The position numbers and the translations under genes were made by a program. A DNA stretch of 64,000 nt from Microbacterium sp. T32 (lineage in GTDB: Bacteria; Actinomycetota; Actinomycetes; Actinomycetales; Microbacteriaceae). Below the pieces are notes generated by a model. It did not search any database. It was not told the DNA's origin and saw only the letters and a list, made by a program, of their open reading frames with translations. Location: the NCBI RefSeq assembly GCF_001619615.1, contig NZ_LQQP01000008.1:1-64000 (forward strand), given 5' to 3'. This document shows, piece after piece, positions 9,756 through 18,402 of this stretch; position 1 is the stretch's first letter; every line of letters begins with the position of its first letter.

Positions 9756-11030
9756 GTGAGCGAGACGACTGCCGTGCGGAGTGCCGGGTCCATCAGCGGC
9801 TGGACGGCGCGGTCGCGCGCGTACACGGCGCTGAACCTCCTCGGCTCGGTCGCCGTCGCGGCCGCCGCCGGTGCGGGCAGCCCGCTGTTCGTGTACGAAC
9901 AGGGTCGCTGGGGCTTCGGCGACGCGACGCTCACCGTGATGTTCTCGGTGTACGCGTTCACGCTGCTGCTCACGCTCCTGACCGCCGGCTCGCTGTCCGA
10001 CCACGTCGGCCGTCGACCCGTCATGGTGGGGGCCATCGTTCTGCTGATCGTGGCGTGCGGCATCCATCTCTGGGCGACGTCGCCCGAGTGGGTGATCGTC
10101 TCCCGCGCGGTGCAGGGGGTCGCGACGGGTGCGGCCACCAGCACCTTCACGGCCATGGTGTCGGAGACCGTGCCCCCGCACGCTCGCGGGCGTCTCACGC
10201 AGATCGCCGGCACGGCGCCGATCGGCGGTCTCGCGCTCGGCGCTCTGTTCGCCGGGATCGCCACCGCCGTCGCGCCCGAACCGGTGCTCGCGGTGTTCGC
10301 GCCGATCGTCCTGCTGCTCGTGGTCGCGATCGGCGCGGTCTGCTTCACGCCCGAGTCGTCGTCGCGGGTCTCGGGCGCGTGGCGCTCGCTGGTTCCCCAC
10401 ATCGCGGTCCCGCGCCGGTTGCGGTCGGAGTTCCTTCGCGGAGCGTGGCTCGTCTCCGCCGCCTGGATGAGCTCGGGCCTGTTCCTCGGCCTCATGCCCT
10501 CGCTCGCGCACCACACCCTGCAGCTCGACACCGTCGCGGGGACCGTGCTGGTGTTCCTGCAGCCAGGGGTCGCCGCCGTTGCGGGACTCGTGTCGACGGG
10601 ACTGGCGCCGCGCACCGCGGCCGTCCTTGGCGCGCTCGGGTGCGCCGTGGGTGGCATCCTGATGGTCGTCGGCATCGCGACGGCGTCCACGGTGATCGTC
10701 GTGGTCGCCGCGATCGCCGCCGGCATCGGCAACGGGATCGGATTCGCGGCGGTCCTGCGTCCCCTCAACGCGGCAGCGCACACGCACGAACGCGGCGGCC
10801 TCATGGCGGCCATCTACGTCGTCGCGTACCTCAGCTACGGCGTGCCCGCGCTCGTCGCCGGTCAGCTCGCGACCGCGTTCGCGCTTCCCGCGACGGGGAT
10901 CGGATACGCGGCGTTCCTCGCCGTGGTCGCCCTCGTCGCGCTGGCGCTGCGGGCCGGTGCCTCGACTAGCGGCGTCGGCGCCGGTGCTCTGACCCCCGCC
11001 CGTTCGGGCGGACTCGAACACTCCGCGTAA
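9756..11030 (+). CDS. MFS transporter
   Basis: 424 aa, 12-helix major facilitator. The cytoplasmic motif A-like loop (GSLSDHVGRRPVM) after helix 2 supports a drug/metabolite exporter type. GTG at 9756 is chosen because the longer open frame upstream runs antisense through the HxlR gene and its operator. Regulation by the divergent HxlR is likely from the twin palindromes. The substrate is unknown. Its stop codon lies inside a 23-bp tandem duplication. Confidence 0.88.
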   Translation: MSETTAVRSAGSISGWTARSRAYTALNLLGSVAVAAAAGAGSPLFVYEQGRWGFGDATLTVMFSVYAFTLLLTLLTAGSLSDHVGRRPVMVGAIVLLIVACGIHLWATSPEWVIVSRAVQGVATGAATSTFTAMVSETVPPHARGRLTQIAGTAPIGGLALGALFAGIATAVAPEPVLAVFAPIVLLLVVAIGAVCFTPESSSRVSGAWRSLVPHIAVPRRLRSEFLRGAWLVSAAWMSSGLFLGLMPSLAHHTLQLDTVAGTVLVFLQPGVAAVAGLVSTGLAPRTAAVLGALGCAVGGILMVVGIATASTVIVVVAAIAAGIGNGIGFAAVLRPLNAAAHTHERGGLMAAIYVVAYLSYGVPALVAGQLATAFALPATGIGYAAFLAVVALVALALRAGASTSGVGAGALTPARSGGLEHSA

Positions 11031-11061
11031 GCGGACGAGAACACTCCGCGTGAGCGGACGA
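11016..11061. repeat. 23-bp tandem duplication spanning the MFS stop codon
   Basis: Copies at 11016-11038 and 11039-11061 are identical except for one base: the first contains GTAA (the stop codon used), the second GTGA. The unit separates the MFS gene from the SDR that follows. Confidence 0.85.
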
Positions 11062-11078
11062 GAACAAGGAGAGAAGAA

Positions 11079-11762
11079 ATGACAGAGATCTCGGATGCCG
11101 TCGTGCTCGTCACGGGCGCGAACGGCGGGCTGGGCACGGAATTCGTGCGGCAGGCCCTCGCGGGCGGCGCCAAGAAGGTCTACGCGGCGGCGCGTTCGCC
11201 GCGGCAGTGGGACGACCCCCGTGTCTTGCCCCTCACGCTCGACGTGACCGATGAGGCCGCGATCGAACGGGCGGCGCGGGATGCGGCCGACGTCGACGTG
11301 CTCATCAACAACGCCGGCATCCTGCGCCAGGGCGACCTGTTGACCGGTGATGTGGCGGACGTCCGCGCCCAGCTGGAGACGAACCTCTTCGGCCCGCTGC
11401 TGCTGACGCGTGCGTTCGCGCCGCGCCTCGTGGCCGCGAAGGGCGCCGTGATCAATGTCGCGTCGGTGCTGTCGTGGCTGGCATGGGGCAAGGGCTACAG
11501 CATCTCGAAGGCGGCCCTGTGGTCGGCCACCGAGGGGCTGCGCCTCGAGCTCGAGCCGCAGGGCGTGCAGGTCGTGGGCGCGTACCTCGCCTTCACCGAC
11601 ACCCCGATGAACGACGGTCTGACCGACCAGCCGATGAACGACCCCGCCGACGTCGTGGCCGCGATCTACGACGGGTTGCGCCGCGGGCACGGCGAGGTTC
11701 TCGCCGACGACACGACGCGCGCGGTCCGCGCGGGGCTATCGCGGGTGGCGAACGCGGCCTGA
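11079..11762 (+). CDS. SDR family oxidoreductase
   Basis: 227 aa short-chain dehydrogenase. TGANGGLGTEF forms the cofactor loop, NNAG follows, and catalytic Tyr140 and Lys144 lie in YSISK. Start ATG 11079 is preceded by AAGGAGAGAAGAA. It is 48 nt after the MFS stop, so the two are probably cotranscribed under the HxlR regulator. This suggests detoxification or export of a carbonyl or electrophile, as in other HxlR-controlled loci; that role is inferred. Confidence 0.88.
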   Translation: MTEISDAVVLVTGANGGLGTEFVRQALAGGAKKVYAAARSPRQWDDPRVLPLTLDVTDEAAIERAARDAADVDVLINNAGILRQGDLLTGDVADVRAQLETNLFGPLLLTRAFAPRLVAAKGAVINVASVLSWLAWGKGYSISKAALWSATEGLRLELEPQGVQVVGAYLAFTDTPMNDGLTDQPMNDPADVVAAIYDGLRRGHGEVLADDTTRAVRAGLSRVANAA

Positions 11763-11955
11763 GGTGGGGGCGGGGCGCGGACTCGGGAAACTTCACCCGC
11801 GGCGTGTTCGTCGGGGGAAATGCCTGATCGGTGGGTGATTCGTTCGGGCTCGGAGGCTCGTCACCCCTCCTCCCCAGCGCGCCGTGTGGCTGATCTGTCC
11901 CCATTCGGGTGGGTGGGGCGGGTGCGATGTCGGAGGCCGTCGCTAGCATGCATGC

Positions 11956-13302
11956 ATGTCTTTCGATCCGGTTCCGACACCACCCCATGAGGGGGCTTCG
12001 GCCCTCTCGTCGGTGCTGGTCGAGGTGCGGGGAGTGGATGCCGAACTCGCCTCCGCCGAAGCCCGGCGGGTGCGGGCGCTGGCCCGCGCAGGACACCTCG
12101 CCCTCGACTCTTCTGTCGGGGTGCGGGCGTCGTCGAAAGCGGCGGAGCTGGCGTTGCGGGAGGTCGCGTCGGAGATCGCGGCCGCATCCTTCCTGTCGGA
12201 TCGGTCGGTGCAGGCGCAGATCGGGCGGGCGATGACCCTCACCGACGACTTCCCCGTGACCCTGGACGCGTGGGAGGCGGGGGTCCTGTCCCGGGCGCAT
12301 GTGCGGGTGATCGTGGATGCCGGGACACCCCTGCCCCGAGATCGTCGTGGCGAGTTCGATGTGCTCGCCGTCGCCACCGCCGACGGGCTGAGCCCGGGGC
12401 GGTTGAAGACCCGACTGGCCGCGTTGGCGGAGTCTCTGCAGCCCACCACGCTCGCGGAGCGGCACCAGCGGGGACGGGGAACCCGGTGCGTGCGGGTGGT
12501 GGCGGGGGAGGACGGGATGTCCGACCTGATCGCGACACTCCCCACGGTGCTCGCGGTCGGGATCTACGACCGGCTCGTGCAGCAAAGCGCCGCGATCATC
12601 GACCAGCGGCGAGACGCTTCGACGACCGAGGGCGCCGAGGCCGCCCCCGACACCCGCACCGCCGACCAGGTGCGCGCGGACATCCTCGCCGACCTGCTCC
12701 TGACCGCAGCGCCCGATGCCGACCCCACCCGCACCGACGACGGCCCCGGCACTCTCGGTGCGATCCGCGCGCGGGTACAGGTCGTCGTCCCCGCGTTGAC
12801 GATGCTCCGCCCCGGGGAGGAGAACTCCGATCCCGCCGACCTCGTCGGCCACGGACCCATCGACACTGCCACCGCCCGCGCCCTCGCCGAAACCACCACC
12901 CTCCCCTGGGACCGCGTCATCACCCACCCCGTCACCGGGGAAGTGCTCCGCACCGACACCTACCAGCGGACCACCGCCATCGACCGGCACCTCCGCGCCC
13001 GCGACCGCCACTGCCGCTGGCCCGGCTGCATCACCCCCGCCGCCCGCTGCGAAGTCGACCACACCCACGACTGGGCCCTCGGCGGCCCCACCGACGTGAC
13101 CAACCTCGCCCACCTGTGCCAGCGACACCACACCCAGAAACAATTCACCCGCTGGAGAGTCCACCAACACCCCGGCGGCATCCTCGAATGGACCTCCCCC
13201 ACCGGACGCGCCTACATCGACGAAACCCTGCCCTACTCACCAGCGGTCAGATTCCTCCCCGACGACCCCACCCCCGAACCGCCACCCCCCGACCGACCAT
13301 GA
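11956..13302 (+). CDS. DUF222 domain HNH endonuclease (13E12-repeat family)
   Basis: 448 aa. The N-terminal two thirds is the DUF222 domain; the C terminus (residues about 350-390) is an HNH nuclease with CRWPGC and CEVDHTHDWALGG followed by LCQRHH. The tail is Pro-rich. A TAGCAT box 6 nt before the ATG supports this start as leaderless. The family is multicopy in actinobacteria and related to the REP13E12 repeats of mycobacteria; its biological role is not settled. Its 3' flank is repeated at the start of this window. Confidence 0.9.
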   Translation: MSFDPVPTPPHEGASALSSVLVEVRGVDAELASAEARRVRALARAGHLALDSSVGVRASSKAAELALREVASEIAAASFLSDRSVQAQIGRAMTLTDDFPVTLDAWEAGVLSRAHVRVIVDAGTPLPRDRRGEFDVLAVATADGLSPGRLKTRLAALAESLQPTTLAERHQRGRGTRCVRVVAGEDGMSDLIATLPTVLAVGIYDRLVQQSAAIIDQRRDASTTEGAEAAPDTRTADQVRADILADLLLTAAPDADPTRTDDGPGTLGAIRARVQVVVPALTMLRPGEENSDPADLVGHGPIDTATARALAETTTLPWDRVITHPVTGEVLRTDTYQRTTAIDRHLRARDRHCRWPGCITPAARCEVDHTHDWALGGPTDVTNLAHLCQRHHTQKQFTRWRVHQHPGGILEWTSPTGRAYIDETLPYSPAVRFLPDDPTPEPPPPDRP

Positions 13303-13322
13303 ACGCGAACCGGCACCGTTCT
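13293..13322. repeat. 30-bp repeat shared with window positions 66-95
   Basis: Identical to 66-95 except one base, and that base makes the TGA stop of this DUF222/HNH gene. The matching segment covers the last codons and the immediate 3' flank. The rest of the 13303-13547 gap holds nothing I can support. Confidence 0.85.
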
Positions 13323-13547
13323 AAAGCCGCATGCCGTCCGTGCGGGCTGGTGTCGCGCCCGCCCCACCGTGGACGCACCGCAGCCGCGCCCGAGAGGGGG
13401 TCGGCCGCCGCCGATCCCGATCGAACTACGGTGGTGCGCACCGACGCGTCCGCGCCGGAGTCCGCCTCTTCCCGTTCTCGCCGCGTCCACATGGCGTCTC
13501 CCTCGCGGTCGTACCCTCGGAAGCGACACGGGGGAACGGGGGCTGAC

Positions 13548-14417
13548 ATGACGACGTCCGCACCGGAACGGGTGTCCCGACTGAGGGTCCTCGGCATCGC
13601 CGTGCTCGTCCTGGCCGCCCTCGGACTCAGCGCAGGATTTCTGCTGATCTTCAGCTGGTCGATCGACGAGACGCACTTCGACCGCCCGAGTGCGGAGTTC
13701 GACGCCTTCGCGGACGAGGTCGCCGCGGTGCCCGGGGTCGGTGTCGTCGAGAAGGAACGGTGGGTGGAGGCGCCGGCGTTCTGGAGCCCGATGACCTCCC
13801 TCCGGGTCACGGTCGAGCGCTCCGCGCTGCCGGCTGTCCTCGATCTCGCGTGCGCCTCGGGATACCCGGACCCGGTCGATTGGGGTCTCACGGTGCGCAC
13901 GCCCTCGCGCACCGAGGTGTCGGTGTTCGCCGAGCCCGTGGCATCCGGCTGCCCGGACTTTCGGCTCGACGTGGTGCCCACGGTGGACGCGGTGGACCGT
14001 CTCGCCCCCGGGCGCATCGTCCAGGCCGCTGTCTGGGAGGACGGTCGCCTCGCATTCTCGGATCTGCTCGACGGTCGCTCCGAGATGTCGTCGATGGTCC
14101 CGTTCGTGGCCGCGGCCGACGACCTGCGGCGGGCCGCCGGTGTCGAGGCCGACCGCGACATCGAGATCAGTGGGCCACGGCTGACGGCCGTGCCCGCGCC
14201 GGGAGAATCCGCCGCCTACGCCGCGATGCTGCGCACGTTGATCGACGAGTACGGCGTGACGGACTTCTGGGACGGCGCCGGCGGGGGGACGCCGATCGAC
14301 GGCGTCGCGAGAACCCAGATCATGGGCGACCCGGCCACCAGGGAGTCCGTGGAGGCGGCCGTGCGTGCGTCGGGCCTCCGCCTCGCGGACGCGCCCGTCG
14401 TGTTCCGAGAGTACTGA
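13548..14417 (+). CDS. Membrane-anchored hypothetical protein
   Basis: 289 aa with one N-terminal membrane helix (residues about 13-34) and an extracytoplasmic remainder. I recognise no domain. Start ATG 13548 is the one that places the helix at the N terminus; the long open frame upstream overlaps the HNH gene. It is followed closely by a PAP2 phosphatase and a DUF1206 membrane protein on the same strand, so a cell-envelope role is possible. Confidence 0.7.
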   Translation: MTTSAPERVSRLRVLGIAVLVLAALGLSAGFLLIFSWSIDETHFDRPSAEFDAFADEVAAVPGVGVVEKERWVEAPAFWSPMTSLRVTVERSALPAVLDLACASGYPDPVDWGLTVRTPSRTEVSVFAEPVASGCPDFRLDVVPTVDAVDRLAPGRIVQAAVWEDGRLAFSDLLDGRSEMSSMVPFVAAADDLRRAAGVEADRDIEISGPRLTAVPAPGESAAYAAMLRTLIDEYGVTDFWDGAGGGTPIDGVARTQIMGDPATRESVEAAVRASGLRLADAPVVFREY

Positions 14418-14472
14418 TCCGGCGGTTCGCAAGTGCCCCTTCCGGCGGAATGCTCCTTGCGATGATGTCGGG

Positions 14473-15186
14473 ATGGATGCCCCTCCTGACGATGCCGCGG
14501 CCGGCGCCGTCGCCCCGACCTCGCCCGTCGACCCGGATGCGCGCCGCGCCCACGCGCTCGTCGTCGGCGTCGTGGCGACTGTCGCGTTCGTCGCGCTGCG
14601 GCTGTTCGTCGCGCTGTCCGGATCGGCCCCGCTGCCGATCGACGCGTGGTGGGATGCCACGATGGCCTCGCTCGCGTCGCCCGTCGTCGTGATCATCGCG
14701 TGGGTGCCCGCAATCGTCGGCGGCACGATCGGCATGATCCTCATCGGCGTCGCGACGACCATCGCGTTCCTCGTGCTCCGACGACCGTGGGATGCCCTCA
14801 ACGTCGGCGGAGCCATCGCCCTCGTCGTCGCGATCGGCGCCCCGATGGCCGCGGTGATCGCGCGGGCTCGACCGACGGACTCCCTCGCCGAGACCGTGGC
14901 GACCTCGTTCCCCTCCGGCCACACGGCCGTCGCGACCACGATCGTCGTGACCCTCGGCCTCATCCTCCGCCGTCGGTGGGTGTGGGCGGTCGGGGTGGCG
15001 TGGGTCGTCCTCATGATGTGGAGCCGGACCTACCTCCACGCCCACTGGCTGTCCGACGTCACGGCGGGCGCCCTGGAGGGTCTCGCGGTGTCCACGCTCG
15101 CGTGGGCGGCTATCGAAGTGGCGCGCGAGCGGCGAGCGCAACGGGCTGCCGCTGCCCGCGACCTGAGCGCTACGGTGCACGGATGA
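14473..15186 (+). CDS. PAP2 family phosphatase
   Basis: 237 aa, multi-pass membrane phosphatase of the type 2 phosphatidic acid phosphatase family (lipid phosphate or undecaprenyl-pyrophosphate phosphatases). The signature is complete: PSGH with the catalytic His, then SRTYLHAHWLSDVTAG containing the second Arg/His/Asp motif. Start ATG 14473 follows a GATGAT box by 6 nt and fits a leaderless start. The stop overlaps the next start codon (ATGA). Confidence 0.88.
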   Translation: MDAPPDDAAAGAVAPTSPVDPDARRAHALVVGVVATVAFVALRLFVALSGSAPLPIDAWWDATMASLASPVVVIIAWVPAIVGGTIGMILIGVATTIAFLVLRRPWDALNVGGAIALVVAIGAPMAAVIARARPTDSLAETVATSFPSGHTAVATTIVVTLGLILRRRWVWAVGVAWVVLMMWSRTYLHAHWLSDVTAGALEGLAVSTLAWAAIEVARERRAQRAAAARDLSATVHG

Positions 15187-15986
15187 CATCCGCCAGCGCA
15201 GCAGCCGACAAGGCGCAGGATTCCACCGCTTTCCGAGTCGCGGCCCGCATCGGGTACGTGGTCCTCGGACTGTTGCACCTCCTCATCGGGGTGATCGCCA
15301 TCGCCATCGCTACCGGCGGGGCGGGCGACAGCGCCGACCAGTCCGGTGCTCTCGCCCAGGTCGCCGCCGCCCCCGCGGGGATGCTTCTGCTGTGGGTCAT
15401 CGTCGTCGGGCTCGTGGCCCTGGCGATCTGGCAGATCAGCGAGGCGATCGTCGACCGGAACCCGGATGCCAAGAAGCGGTGGGGCTACCGCGTCAAGTAC
15501 ATCGGCACGGCGGTGGCGTACGCGGCGATCGCCGGGACCGCCTTCACGGCGGCGATGGGCGGCCGCTCGGAATCGTCGGCATCGACGCGGACCCTGAGCG
15601 CCAATCTGCTGCAGGCCCCGGGCGGCATCTTCCTGCTCGTCCTCATCGGCCTCGTCGTCGCGGCGATCGGTGTGTCGTTCGTCTTCCGCGGCATCACCCG
15701 CGCGTTCCTGAAGAACCTCTCCGTTCCGAGCGGCCCGGCCGGTCGTGGCATCCGGGTGTTCGGCACGGTCGGGTACGTCGCGAAGGGAATCGCGGTGGGG
15801 GTCGCCGGCATCCTGTTCATCGTGGCGGCGCTCACGCACGACCCGAATGCGGCGAGCGGCCTCGACGGCGCACTTCGTTCGCTCGCGGGTCTGCCGTTCG
15901 GGCAGGTCGTGCTGTGGCTCGTGGGAGCCGGACTCGTCGTCTACGGCGTGTTCTGCTTCGCCCGCGCCCGTTACGCCCGGATGTGA
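15183..15986 (+). CDS. DUF1206 membrane protein
   Basis: 267 aa with six predicted helices arranged as three repeated helix pairs, each starting with a pattern like ARIGYVVLGLLHL. This is the DUF1206 architecture; the function is unknown. The ATG overlaps the PAP2 stop, and a TACGGT box lies 6 nt upstream, so it could be translated both by coupling and from its own leaderless transcript. Its end is 3 nt from the convergent TetR gene. Confidence 0.87.
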   Translation: MTSASAAADKAQDSTAFRVAARIGYVVLGLLHLLIGVIAIAIATGGAGDSADQSGALAQVAAAPAGMLLLWVIVVGLVALAIWQISEAIVDRNPDAKKRWGYRVKYIGTAVAYAAIAGTAFTAAMGGRSESSASTRTLSANLLQAPGGIFLLVLIGLVVAAIGVSFVFRGITRAFLKNLSVPSGPAGRGIRVFGTVGYVAKGIAVGVAGILFIVAALTHDPNAASGLDGALRSLAGLPFGQVVLWLVGAGLVVYGVFCFARARYARM

Positions 15987-15989
15987 CCC

Positions 15990-16613
15990 TCAGCGCCGCG
16001 GGCGGGCGCCGGCGATGAGGAGCGCGAGCCCCAGCTCGAACGCGCGGGTCGCGACGGGGTCGACCGGGTCGTGGTGCTCGAGCGTCGCATAGGCAGCGGC
16101 AAACCGGGGCACGGACTCTTCCTGTCCCGTCGGGTCGAACATCACTGTCGGTCCCGACATGTCGAGCACGCTGCCGAGGATGAACGACTCGAACGCCGTC
16201 AGCAGGGGAAGGACGTCGTCGCTCGTCCATCCCACGCGTTCGGCGGCGCGCGCGAAATCCTCGTACTGCGACATCAGGAGCGGCGCCGAGGACCTGTGCG
16301 ACATGAGGAGAGGGATGGTCTTCGGATGCCGGCGGAAGGCGTCTCGGTAGGAACGCGCCCAGAGCGCCAGGCCCTCCTCCCACTCCCGCTCGCGCAGCGC
16401 GGTCGAGTCGATGCGGGCGGACACGAGCGCGCGCACGTCCTCGATGAGCGCGGCGAGGTTCGGGACGTGGTTGTACAGCGACGTCGGGTGCACCTTGAGC
16501 CGATCGGCGACGCGGCGGATGCTCGCGCCGTCTGAGCCGTCGCGATCGATCAGTGCGAGCGCAGCGCGCGCGATCGCCTCGCGGGAGAGCTTCGGTTGTG
16601 ACGGCCGGGGCAC
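15990..16613 (-). CDS. TetR family regulator
   Basis: 207 aa. N-terminal HTH residues about 8-55 (IRRVADRLKVHPTSLYNHV), with a TetR_C-like all-helical C terminus. GTG start at 16611-16613 follows AAAGG. It is divergent from the amidohydrolase gene, and the intergenic inverted repeat ACGCTG-N11-CAGCGT at 16744-16766 is a candidate operator. It probably controls the amidohydrolase/permease operon. Confidence 0.88.
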   Translation of the reverse strand: MPRPSQPKLSREAIARAALALIDRDGSDGASIRRVADRLKVHPTSLYNHVPNLAALIEDVRALVSARIDSTALREREWEEGLALWARSYRDAFRRHPKTIPLLMSHRSSAPLLMSQYEDFARAAERVGWTSDDVLPLLTAFESFILGSVLDMSGPTVMFDPTGQEESVPRFAAAYATLEHHDPVDPVATRAFELGLALLIAGARPRR

Positions 16614-16743
16614 GACGGAGCCTTTCGGTCGGGGTCCGACAACGCTACGCGATCAACGATGTTTCGCGGATGTATCGGTGTCGTGAAGAGTCGGCGAACC
16701 GGCAGAAGGTCGATCGGAGGAACCCGTAGCGTTCTTAAAACCT

Positions 16744-16766
16744 ACGCTGTATGTTTCTTTCAGCGT
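16744..16766. promoter_or_regulatory. Inverted repeat upstream of amidohydrolase, candidate TetR operator
   Basis: ACGCTG (16744-16749) and CAGCGT (16761-16766) are perfect 6-nt arms 11 nt apart, ending 5 nt before the GAGGAGG ribosome-binding site of the amidohydrolase. A TATGTT sequence in the middle could be a -10 box. Confidence 0.5.
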
Positions 16767-16784
16767 GGTCTCGAGGAGGTTTCC

Positions 16785-18386
16785 ATGACGGTCGTGGTGT
16801 TCCACGGTGGCGCGATCCGGATCGATGGCGTCGGCCCCGACGCCGATCGGTTGGTCGTCGTCGACGGCATCGTCGCCGCGGCCGACCACCCGGTCCCCGC
16901 GGACGCCGAGATCGTGGACCTCGCGGGCGGCATGCTGCTGCCCGCCTTCCGCGACGGACACGCCCACCCCCTGCTGGCTGGACGGGAGACGAGCGGCCCG
17001 GCGCTTCGCGACGCGGCCTCCGTCGACGAGATCGTCGCGCGCGTGCGGGACTGGGCGGTCGCGTCCGACGAGCCGTGGCTGATCGGCGGCAGCTACGACG
17101 CCACCATCGTCGACGGAGGCGTCTTCGACGCGAGATGGCTCGACGAGGCCGTCGCCGACCGTCCCGTCGTGCTACATGCGTGGGATTACCACACCGCGTG
17201 GGTCAATACCGCAGCGCTGGAGGCGGCGGGGCTGGATGCCGACACTCCTGACCCCGCGCTCGGGCGCATCCTGCGTCGCCCCGACGGCTCGCCGCGCGGC
17301 ACGCTCGTCGAACGCCCGGCGATCGATCTCGTGCTGAACCGGGCCCCGCGATCGAGCGTCGCCGCCGACGTCGAAGCCCTCGCGTGGGCCACCGATCGGC
17401 TTGCGGCCGAGGGGATCTCCTGGGTGCAGGAGGCGTGGACCGAGGAGCACGACGTGCCGTCCTGGATCGCCGCGGCCCGCGCGGGGCGTCTCGCCGTGGA
17501 CGTCGACCTGGCGCTGCGCGCCGATCCCACGCTCTGGCCGGAGCAGCTTCCGCACCTGCGCCGCATCGCGCGGGCGGTGAACCTCGAGCCGGGGCTGACC
17601 TGCCGCACGGTGAAGTTCTTCGTCGACGGCATCCTCGAGAACCGCACCGCGCACCTGCTCGAGTGCTACCACGACGCGCAGACCCGAGGTCTGCCGAACT
17701 GGCAGCCGGATCAGCTGGTCGACGCGGTCGCCGCGTGCGACGCGGCCGGGTTCGACGTGCACCTGCACGCGATCGGCGACGCCGCCGTCCGCGCCGCGAT
17801 CGACGCCGCCGAAGGGATCCGCGAGAGCCTCCGCGCGGGCCGGCGACTGACCATCGCCCACGCCCAGGTCATCGATCCGGCCGATCTCCCGCGGTTGGCG
17901 GAACTGGACGTCACCTTCTGCTTCCAACCGCAGTGGGCGACGACCGACGCCGTCATGACCGACCTCACACTTCCGCGCCTGGGACCCGGGCGCGAACGTC
18001 AGTACCGCATGCACTCCGCCCAGAAGGCCGGTGCACGCCTCAGCTTCGGGAGCGACTGGCCCGTCACCTCGCCCGAGGTGCTCGCCGGTATCCGCACCGC
18101 CGTGACCCGCCAGGACGCAGACGGCGTGCCGTCCGGCGGCTGGCAACCCGACGAGCGGCTCACCCTCGATGAGGCTCTCGACGCCGCCACCCTCGGCGTC
18201 GCGCACCAGGCCGGCGATCAAGACGACCGGGGGACCCTGCGTCCCGGAATGGTCGCCGACCTCGTCTGGCTCGACCGGGACATCCGCCGTGCCCCGGCCT
18301 CTCGGATCGGCGACGCTCGCGTGCTCGGCACGTGGCGTCGCGGCATCCGCACCTTCTCCGCCGTCCCGGCCACTGCCGTTCTCTGA
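16785..18386 (+). CDS. Amidohydrolase family 3 protein (YtcJ-like)
   Basis: 533 aa metal-dependent hydrolase of the Amidohydro_3 type. Visible features are the N-terminal sandwich with a conserved DGHAH metal motif near residue 60, FFVDGILENRTAHLL, HLHAIGDAAVRAAID and FGSDWPVTSP near the C terminus. Family members hydrolyse N-acyl or formyl amides and related compounds. GAGGAGG precedes the ATG. It is 16 nt upstream of an amino-acid permease and controlled by the divergent TetR. It may release an amine or amino acid that the next genes use; the substrate is not known. Confidence 0.9.
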   Translation: MTVVVFHGGAIRIDGVGPDADRLVVVDGIVAAADHPVPADAEIVDLAGGMLLPAFRDGHAHPLLAGRETSGPALRDAASVDEIVARVRDWAVASDEPWLIGGSYDATIVDGGVFDARWLDEAVADRPVVLHAWDYHTAWVNTAALEAAGLDADTPDPALGRILRRPDGSPRGTLVERPAIDLVLNRAPRSSVAADVEALAWATDRLAAEGISWVQEAWTEEHDVPSWIAAARAGRLAVDVDLALRADPTLWPEQLPHLRRIARAVNLEPGLTCRTVKFFVDGILENRTAHLLECYHDAQTRGLPNWQPDQLVDAVAACDAAGFDVHLHAIGDAAVRAAIDAAEGIRESLRAGRRLTIAHAQVIDPADLPRLAELDVTFCFQPQWATTDAVMTDLTLPRLGPGRERQYRMHSAQKAGARLSFGSDWPVTSPEVLAGIRTAVTRQDADGVPSGGWQPDERLTLDEALDAATLGVAHQAGDQDDRGTLRPGMVADLVWLDRDIRRAPASRIGDARVLGTWRRGIRTFSAVPATAVL

Positions 18387-18402
18387 CCCGAACAGGAACC
18401 CG

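Noticed and set aside
13303-13547. Possible extra gene between the HNH gene and the membrane-anchored protein
   Set aside because: Only frames continuing from the HNH region in other phases; no start signal or recognisable domain.
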